Shown here in pieces: positions 13,479 to 18,716 of a DNA stretch of 18,716 nt; position 1 is the first letter of the stretch, and every line of letters begins with the position of its first letter. The notes below the pieces were generated by a model. It made no database searches and was not told where the DNA came from. It saw nothing but the letters and a program-made list of their open reading frames with translations. The translations under genes were made by a program, and so were the position numbers. The stretch is from an uncultured Rhizobiaceae group bacterium (lineage in GTDB: Bacteria; Pseudomonadota; Alphaproteobacteria; Rhizobiales; Rhizobiaceae): positions 1 to 18,716 of the forward strand of contig CALHHQ010000303.1 in assembly GCA_938030645.1 (NCBI GenBank), in the 5' to 3' direction.

Positions 13479-15133
13479 CCAAACCACTGGACATTGTTGC
13501 GCAGAATGTTTTGTGGAACAGGCTGATCTCAGTTTGCGAAGAACAAGCCAATGCATTGATGCGGGCAGCATTTGGGGCAATTGTTCGCGAGGCGGGTGAT
13601 CTGTCGGCAGGAGTTTTCGATGCTTCGGGCATGATGTTGGCGCAGGCTGTCACCGGGACGCCAGGTCACGTCAATACAATGGCAGCATCGGTAAACGCCA
13701 TGTTGAAGATTGTACCACCAGAACAGTTAAAGCCTGGCGATGCGCTTGTGACCAATGACCCTTGGCTGGGGGCCGGGCATGTGTTCGACTTTGTTGTTGT
13801 CACACCGGCATTCTTGAACGGCAAGATCATTGGTTATCTCGCTTCAACCAGCCATATTGTTGATGTTGGTGGGCGTGGATGGTCGGCAGAATCCGCCTCA
13901 GTCTTTGAAGAAGGGGTGACCATCCCCGTGATGCACCTTCGTCGTGGCAAACAACTCAACGAAGACCTGCTTGGCATCGTTACGACAAATTCCCGCGTTC
14001 CTCATGAAGCCCGTGGAGATATTCTGTCCCTTCTCACCTGTAATGACACCGGTGTTTCACGGTTGATCCATTTGATGGACGAATATGAGCTAAGAGACCT
14101 CAAGGAAGTCGCAAGCTTCATCTTTGGTCGCTCCGCGGCTGGAACCAAATCAGCACTCGCCCGGGCACCAAAGGGCACCTATGAAAACTGCATACAATTG
14201 GACGGCTATGATAAGCCGATTGAATTGCGTGCTAAAATGACCATCGCTGATGGCCGAATAGATGTGGACCTTTCCGGTTCGTCCAAAGCTGTAAACCGAG
14301 GTATCAACTGCCCTCTCAATTACAGTGCTGCTTATGCTGCTTTCGGCATTCGAGCGCTACTAACGCCTGAAGTTCCAAACAATCAAGCATCCCTTGACGC
14401 GATTACAATCACAGCACCTCCCGGCCTGGTTGTAAGTGCAGAAAGACCCAGCCCGGTGAGTGCCAGGCATGTCATAGGCCAGGCCTTGCCGGACCTCATG
14501 CTTGGTTGTTTGGAGCAAGCTCTTCCTGGTGAGGTTCTGGCAGAGAGTTCCGGTGCACTATGGACCATGTCAATTTCAGGCGCGGGTCAAACACCGTTTA
14601 CCTCATTGAATGTTGCTCTTGGGGGGATGGGTGCTCGCCCCGAACTCGACGGAATATCAACCACTGCTTTTCCGTCGGGCGTTGGTGCGGTCTCAGTAGA
14701 AGTATCTGAGACTGCGGCACCTTTGATTTATCATTCCAAACGTTTTGCTCCTGATACTGGAGGGGCCGGAAAATATCGCGGGGGCCTGGCACAACGCATT
14801 GAAATTGGCTCTGCCATCGATGAAGATATGTCCTTGTCTGCTGCAGCATTTGAAAGACTGACATCAGGACCATCAGGTCGACAAGGTGGGAAAAACGGAG
14901 CCGCGGGCAAAGTGACAATTACCGATGGCACTGAGATAAATGACAAAGGACTTTACAAGATTCCGGCTGGAGAACGACTTGTGCTCCAAACACCGGGAGG
15001 AGGTGGGTTTGGCGACCCACTCCAGCGCGATAGAAAGGCAGTAGCCAGAGATCTATCGCATGGGCTCATCACGGAGAAGGTTGCCCAAACTGTTTACCAA
15101 ATGACCAAAATCCAAACGGAGGAAACTCAATGA
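13475..15133 (+). CDS. hyuB: Hydantoinase/5-oxoprolinase family subunit B (HyuB)
   Basis: The product is 552 residues. HyuB landmarks are present: TPGHVNTMAASVNAML (62-77), TNDPWLGAGHVFDF (93-106) and STSHIVDVGG (124-133). The last two supply the His/Asp residues thought to hold the metal site. The C-terminal TPGGGGFGDP (506-515) closes the conserved domain. With HyuA it would hydrolyse a cyclic amide using ATP. No hyuC-type carbamoylase or racemase is in the window, so a full hydantoin pathway is not shown; a lactam or oxoproline-like substrate is equally possible. Its start overlaps the hyuA stop and its stop overlaps the dctP start, both ATGA, so all three are translationally coupled. Confidence 0.94.
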   Translation: MTKPLDIVAQNVLWNRLISVCEEQANALMRAAFGAIVREAGDLSAGVFDASGMMLAQAVTGTPGHVNTMAASVNAMLKIVPPEQLKPGDALVTNDPWLGAGHVFDFVVVTPAFLNGKIIGYLASTSHIVDVGGRGWSAESASVFEEGVTIPVMHLRRGKQLNEDLLGIVTTNSRVPHEARGDILSLLTCNDTGVSRLIHLMDEYELRDLKEVASFIFGRSAAGTKSALARAPKGTYENCIQLDGYDKPIELRAKMTIADGRIDVDLSGSSKAVNRGINCPLNYSAAYAAFGIRALLTPEVPNNQASLDAITITAPPGLVVSAERPSPVSARHVIGQALPDLMLGCLEQALPGEVLAESSGALWTMSISGAGQTPFTSLNVALGGMGARPELDGISTTAFPSGVGAVSVEVSETAAPLIYHSKRFAPDTGGAGKYRGGLAQRIEIGSAIDEDMSLSAAAFERLTSGPSGRQGGKNGAAGKVTITDGTEINDKGLYKIPAGERLVLQTPGGGGFGDPLQRDRKAVARDLSHGLITEKVAQTVYQMTKIQTEETQ

Positions 15134-16116
15134 CTTTTATGAAATCACTTATGGCAGCAACTGCTGCAATCACATTCAGCACTTCGGCCGCCTGGGCAGA
15201 AACCAAATGGGATCTCAGTACGGCTTGGGGCGCAAACAACTTTCACGCCCAGAGCGCCATCAAATTTGCTGACGCTGTGCGCAAGGAAACCAATGGATCT
15301 GTTGACATCACGGTTCACCTGTCAGGTGAGATAGGTGTGAAAATAACTGAAAAACTATCAGCGGTTGAAAACGGCATTGTTCAAATGGCCGATATGCTGC
15401 TGTTCCTGCAAGCTGGTGAAGCACCGTTCCTCGGTATCGATACACTGCCCTATCTCATTCAAGGTCAGGATCAAATGAAGACCTGGCTTGAAGTCGCTGG
15501 ACCAAAATACGACGAGATTTTCGCATCAAAAAACCAGAAGGTACTTTACTATGTGCCTTGGCCGTCCCCAGGTATTTACACCAAAGCAGCGGTTGTCAGC
15601 GCCGATGATATGAATGGCCAGCGTATTCGAGCGTTCAATGCCACATCATTTGAATTCTTGAAAAAGATGGGTGCAGCTCCCGTTGAACTTCCGTTTGGAG
15701 AATTGGCAGCAGCTGTGGCAGCTGGGACAGTCGATGGTGCAGCAACGTCTACGTCTACCGGTGCCAACTCAAAGCTCTATCAGTTTACCAAGCACTTCAA
15801 CCCGTTGAACTGGTCAATGTCTCCAGACGCAGTGACTGTGAACCTTGATGCTTGGAACAAACTGACAGATGCCGAGCGCAACGTCATTCAGGGCCTGGCT
15901 GACAAGATGGAAGCAGAATTTTGGGCAGCATCTGCGGCAGAAGACACAAGCAAAACCAAAGTGCTTGTGGACAATGGCATGACCGTTTCAAAAGCAGATG
16001 ACAGCCTGAAAGCCAAAATGGCTGAGGCTGGCAAATCCATGTGGGGTGCATTCTTTGAAAAAGTGCCTGAAGCAAAAGCCATAGTTGATGCCTACGCCGC
16101 AAAGGTTGGTAAATAA
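15130..16116 (+). CDS. dctP: TRAP transporter periplasmic substrate-binding protein (DctP family)
   Basis: The product is 328 residues. A Sec signal peptide with a hydrophobic core (about 5-20) has a likely cleavage after AWA at residue 23. The mature protein has the DctP fold: GEIGVKITEKLSAVENGIVQ, NGQRIRAFN with R167 at the position that usually salt-bridges the ligand carboxylate, PVELPFGELAAAVAAGTVDG (184-203) and PDAVTVN. R167 argues for a carboxylate-bearing ligand, consistent with an organic acid or lactam carboxylate, but identity is not readable. GAGGAAAC precedes the ATG, which overlaps the hyuB stop. A hairpin follows the stop. TRAP systems import ligands with a sodium gradient rather than ATP. 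Confidence 0.95.
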   Translation: MTFMKSLMAATAAITFSTSAAWAETKWDLSTAWGANNFHAQSAIKFADAVRKETNGSVDITVHLSGEIGVKITEKLSAVENGIVQMADMLLFLQAGEAPFLGIDTLPYLIQGQDQMKTWLEVAGPKYDEIFASKNQKVLYYVPWPSPGIYTKAAVVSADDMNGQRIRAFNATSFEFLKKMGAAPVELPFGELAAAVAAGTVDGAATSTSTGANSKLYQFTKHFNPLNWSMSPDAVTVNLDAWNKLTDAERNVIQGLADKMEAEFWAASAAEDTSKTKVLVDNGMTVSKADDSLKAKMAEAGKSMWGAFFEKVPEAKAIVDAYAAKVGK

Positions 16117-16127
16117 AATTCTGTGAA

Positions 16128-16153
16128 GGGGGCTTACTTTCCAGTGAGCCCCT
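16128..16153 (+). promoter_or_regulatory. Intercistronic hairpin between dctP and dctQ
   Basis: GGGGGCTTAC (16128-16137) pairs with GTGAGCCCCT (16144-16153), ten pairs including two wobbles, with loop TTTCCA. It is not followed by a T-run, so it is better read as an mRNA-stabilising or partial-attenuation element. It sits in the only non-overlapping junction of the operon and could raise the binding protein over the membrane subunits. Confidence 0.6.
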
Positions 16154-16169
16154 GCCACATTCAGTTCAA

Positions 16170-16697
16170 ATGAACTTTTTTCTAAACACCATTGATCGCT
16201 TTTCACGGCTGGCAGAGACAGTAGCCGTATATCTGATTTTTGGCTATTGTGCGCTAATGCTGACTGAGGTCGTGGCCCGCGCCCAAGCCAAAAGCCTTTC
16301 GTTCACTTGGGAGTTCAGCCAATATGCGATGGCTGCGATCTTTGCATTGGCATCGGGACCGGCCATCAGATCGGCGACCCATGTGCGTATATCTTTATTG
16401 ACGGAAGCCCTGCCACAGAAAGTTGCAAAATGGCTCGACATCCTTGCTAATCTGATTGCGCTGGTCATTGTGGCTTTGATCGTTTCTGCCATGTGGACGA
16501 AAACATCTACCTCTTTTGAACGCAATATCTTGGCGACATCTGTTACAAAGTCCCCGCTTTGGATACCGCAGGCCATCGTGTTTTGGGGCATGGCGCAACT
16601 CTGGCTCGATTTGTTCGCCCGCATCGTCAGGCGTGCACTGGATCTGCCTTTCGAATGGCGTGAAGCGGATGCAGATGGCGGGTTGTCTGATGTTTGA
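16170..16697 (+). CDS. dctQ: TRAP transporter small permease (DctQ family)
   Basis: The product is 175 residues with four membrane helices (about 17-37, 49-65, 88-108 and 129-150). TWEFSQYAMAAIFALASGPAIRSATHVRISLL is split by a charged loop as in DctQ proteins: SQYAMAAIFALA in the helix, and the RSATHVRI segment after it. The small subunit pairs with DctM in the inner membrane and helps dock the binding protein. The Shine-Dalgarno is weak; the start follows the conserved N-terminal length. It overlaps dctM by 8 bases. The C-terminus is acidic and cytoplasmic. Confidence 0.9.
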   Translation: MNFFLNTIDRFSRLAETVAVYLIFGYCALMLTEVVARAQAKSLSFTWEFSQYAMAAIFALASGPAIRSATHVRISLLTEALPQKVAKWLDILANLIALVIVALIVSAMWTKTSTSFERNILATSVTKSPLWIPQAIVFWGMAQLWLDLFARIVRRALDLPFEWREADADGGLSDV

Positions 16698-17979
16698 GAT
16701 CAGTATTGTCACGTTTTTGTTGTTCGTAGCCCTGCTTGCCGGTTCCGTCTGGATCGGGCTTTCTCTATTTGCAACCGGCTATATTTTGTTGGTAATTTTC
16801 AAACCCAATATTCCGATGGATATTTTTTCAAGTGGCGTGATCTGGGGATCAATCATTCCAACGCCACTGCTATCCTTGCCTTTGTTCATCCTGATGAGCG
16901 AAGTGCTCGTGGCTGCAGGGCTGGGTCGCTCGCTCTTTTCCGGCCTGGCACCATGGTTGGGCAGGCTGCCCGGCGGCTTGCTTCATGTGAATGTTGTTGG
17001 CTCCACCCTGTTTGCGGCTGTATCTGGATCGTCTGCTGCAACGACTGCGATTGTAGGCAAAGTGAGCCTCCCTGAACTCCAAAGCAGAGGATATGACCGT
17101 CAAATGGCGATGGGATCGCTTGCGGGCGCAGGAACATTAGGATTCCTCATTCCTCCATCCATTATCATGATCATCTATGGCGTTGTGGCTGAACAATCCA
17201 TTCTGGAACTCTTTATCGCAGGAGTGATTCCCGGCCTTACTTTGGCTGGCCTCTACATGGCCTATATCGCACTAAACCAGTCGCTCTCAGGCTCACAGCC
17301 CACTGTTGAAAAATCCGGTTGGGCCGAAAAGGCAAAAGGTTTGCGCGACATCGGCCCCGTAGCTGCCTTGATTTTCGCGATCATGGGGTCACTGTATCTG
17401 GGGTTGGCAAGTGTCAGCGAACTGGCAGCTGTCGGTGTGCTGGGGGCCATTCTTATTGCGATTGCAATGGGACGGTTCAGCGTTTCCACGATGATTGCTG
17501 CCGGGCGTCGCGCGGTGCGAACGTCTGCCATGATCGGATTGATCATAATCGGCGCTTCCCTGCTCAATTCTGCGTTCGGCTTTCTTGGCATTCCAAAGGC
17601 GGTTGCGGGTCAAATTGCAGAACTTGGATTATCGCCCTTCATGTTGATCGTTGTATTGCTCGTCTTTTATGCTGTGCTTGGTATGTTTTTGGATGGCACT
17701 TCTATCATCGTCATGACACTGCCGATCACATTGCCTCTCGTCACAGCAGCTGGTTTCGACCCGATCTGGTTTGGCATATTCGTGGTTGTGGCAGTAGAAA
17801 TCAGTCAAATCACACCGCCTATTGGCTTTAATCTGTTTGTCATTCAATCGCAAACAGCTGAAAGCATAGGCACAATCGCCAGAGCAGCCTTACCCTTTTT
17901 CTTGATCTTGTTGGGTTTCGCTCTTTTGCTGACTCTTTTTCCTGATTTGGCACTTTGGCTGCCAAGGACATTGCAATGA
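16690..17979 (+). CDS. dctM: TRAP transporter large permease (DctM family)
   Basis: The product is 429 residues, the normal size for DctM, with about eleven to twelve hydrophobic segments. Signatures include FILMSEVLVAAGLGRSLF (67-84), SGSSAATTAIVG (112-123), LIPPSIIMIIYG (153-164) and, near the C-terminus, ITPPIGFNLFV. These belong to the elevator-type transport domain with sodium and substrate sites. The frame extends upstream to 16516, but that part reads dctQ out of frame; ATG 16690 gives the standard MFEISIV start and an 8-base overlap with dctQ. It ends in an ATGA overlap with gntR. Confidence 0.95.
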   Translation: MFEISIVTFLLFVALLAGSVWIGLSLFATGYILLVIFKPNIPMDIFSSGVIWGSIIPTPLLSLPLFILMSEVLVAAGLGRSLFSGLAPWLGRLPGGLLHVNVVGSTLFAAVSGSSAATTAIVGKVSLPELQSRGYDRQMAMGSLAGAGTLGFLIPPSIIMIIYGVVAEQSILELFIAGVIPGLTLAGLYMAYIALNQSLSGSQPTVEKSGWAEKAKGLRDIGPVAALIFAIMGSLYLGLASVSELAAVGVLGAILIAIAMGRFSVSTMIAAGRRAVRTSAMIGLIIIGASLLNSAFGFLGIPKAVAGQIAELGLSPFMLIVVLLVFYAVLGMFLDGTSIIVMTLPITLPLVTAAGFDPIWFGIFVVVAVEISQITPPIGFNLFVIQSQTAESIGTIARAALPFFLILLGFALLLTLFPDLALWLPRTLQ

Positions 17980-18692
17980 CCGCGCTTTACCAAAAGGTTT
18001 CAGATAGCATCCTAGAACAAGTTATGAGCGGAGCTTTGCCGGTTGGCGCAAAACTCCCACCAGAAGCCAGTTATGCAGCAAAGCTTGGCATCAGTCGTTC
18101 AACACTGCGCCTTGCATTTGCGGAATTGGAACGAGTGGGTGTGTTGGAACGCAAAAAACGTTCCGGCACGCAGATAATTTCTGACCAACCAAAGCCCCGT
18201 TTCAATATGAACACAACGGACATCAATGAACTGTTGAGCTTGGGGCGTGAAACCGAATTGTCAAACATTACCACCAACACTGTTCGAACGGCAGATATCC
18301 CACAACTGGAAGGCTATGTAAGTGAAACCGATTATTGGCTACAAGTTTACGGCACACGAACTCTCGATGGTGAGGCTAAGCCCTTTAATGTTAGCCGGGT
18401 TTATGTCCCCGCACGTTATGCTGGCATAGAACCTTTGTTTCAGAAAAAGGAAACCTCGGTTTTCCGCACAATCGAAAAGAGTTTTAACGTTTCTGTGGCG
18501 CGCGTAAGCCAAGCAGCAAAGGCAATTTCTTGCCCTCAAGAAGAGGCTGAAATTTTAGGATTGGCATTGGGAGCGCCTGTATTACAAATCGAAGCTCAAC
18601 TCTATGTTCAAGATGGCAGCCTAATGGAGGTCTCCGTTGCTATCTTTGATCCCGACAGATTTCAAGTTCGCACCGATGTAAGAATTGGATAA
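17976..18692 (+). CDS. GntR-family regulator with UTRA ligand domain (HutC subfamily)
   Basis: The product is 238 residues. The winged HTH (about 3-66) has PVGAKLPPEASYAAKLGISR and STLRLAFAELERVGVLERK, the GntR hallmark. The C-terminal UTRA domain (about 90-232) has the late VLQIEAQLYVQDG strand pair and would bind a pathway intermediate. The start at 17976 overlaps the dctM stop (ATGA) and has AAGGA 8 bases upstream; a start at 17955 would give only a dctM-overlapping extension. As the last gene of the operon it is probably an autoregulating repressor released by the imported compound. The GTACGTAC palindromes at the hyuA promoter are the best operator candidates here. Confidence 0.93.
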   Translation: MTALYQKVSDSILEQVMSGALPVGAKLPPEASYAAKLGISRSTLRLAFAELERVGVLERKKRSGTQIISDQPKPRFNMNTTDINELLSLGRETELSNITTNTVRTADIPQLEGYVSETDYWLQVYGTRTLDGEAKPFNVSRVYVPARYAGIEPLFQKKETSVFRTIEKSFNVSVARVSQAAKAISCPQEEAEILGLALGAPVLQIEAQLYVQDGSLMEVSVAIFDPDRFQVRTDVRIG

Positions 18693-18716
18693 GAAAACTG
18701 GATTTTGTGAAGTGTA

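Noticed and set aside
1..18716. CRISPR arrays, insertion sequences, tRNA or rRNA genes
   Set aside because: No regularly spaced repeats, transposase-like ORFs, terminal inverted repeats or tRNA/rRNA-like sequence were seen by eye; a tRNAscan/Infernal run would be decisive.

Overview
The window looks like the chromosome of an alphaproteobacterium, most likely Hyphomicrobiales (Rhizobiales) and perhaps marine. It carries the alphaproteobacterial general stress response (GSR) core: the anti-sigma factor NepR, the sigma factor EcfG, the response regulator PhyR and an HWE-type histidine kinase. Base composition is moderate for this group. Species cannot be assigned from the sequence alone.

Region 1 (1-7318) is a stress block. 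It starts with the 3' part of a ZntB/CorA-type metal transporter. A small flavin/pyridoxamine-phosphate-oxidase-fold protein, a 42-residue membrane protein and Dps follow, the last two sharing a promoter. A convergent and then divergent core comes next: nepR-ecfG-crp/fnr on the minus strand and phyR on the plus strand. Downstream are a PAS-HWE kinase whose ATP-binding motifs look damaged and a DUF2254 membrane protein that overlaps it. The block ends with a candidate EcfG-driven small RNA with C-rich hairpin loops and a strong terminator-like hairpin.

Region 2 (7319-10985) holds the decayed remains of an endonuclease/exonuclease/phosphatase-family gene. A minus-strand envelope-stress operon follows: a DUF883/YqjD-like tail-anchored protein, a YqjE-like holin-superfamily protein, a DUF3618 protein with a histone-H1-like Lys/Ala/Pro tail, and a YihY/BrkB protein. 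At its 3' end is a 24-residue membrane microprotein with its own EcfG-type promoter.

Across these 11 kb I find seven matches to the EcfG promoter pattern (GGAAC, 16-17 bases, then a CGTT-like -10). Nearly all sit directly in front of a start codon or RNA. The region therefore reads as a compact EcfG regulon grouped around its own regulators: PhyR-P sequesters NepR and frees EcfG, and EcfG transcribes its own operon, phyR, iron/oxidative protection (dps), envelope proteins, two microproteins and a putative sRNA.

Region 3 (11390-18692) is an unrelated, tightly coupled catabolic operon: hyuA-hyuB (hydantoinase/5-oxoprolinase superfamily), a TRAP transporter (dctP-dctQ-dctM) and a GntR/UTRA regulator. 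Four of its five junctions overlap. It has its own sigma70-like promoter, a GTACGTAC operator candidate and an apparently leaderless first gene. It probably imports and hydrolyses a cyclic amide or lactam under GntR control, but the substrate cannot be read from the sequence.
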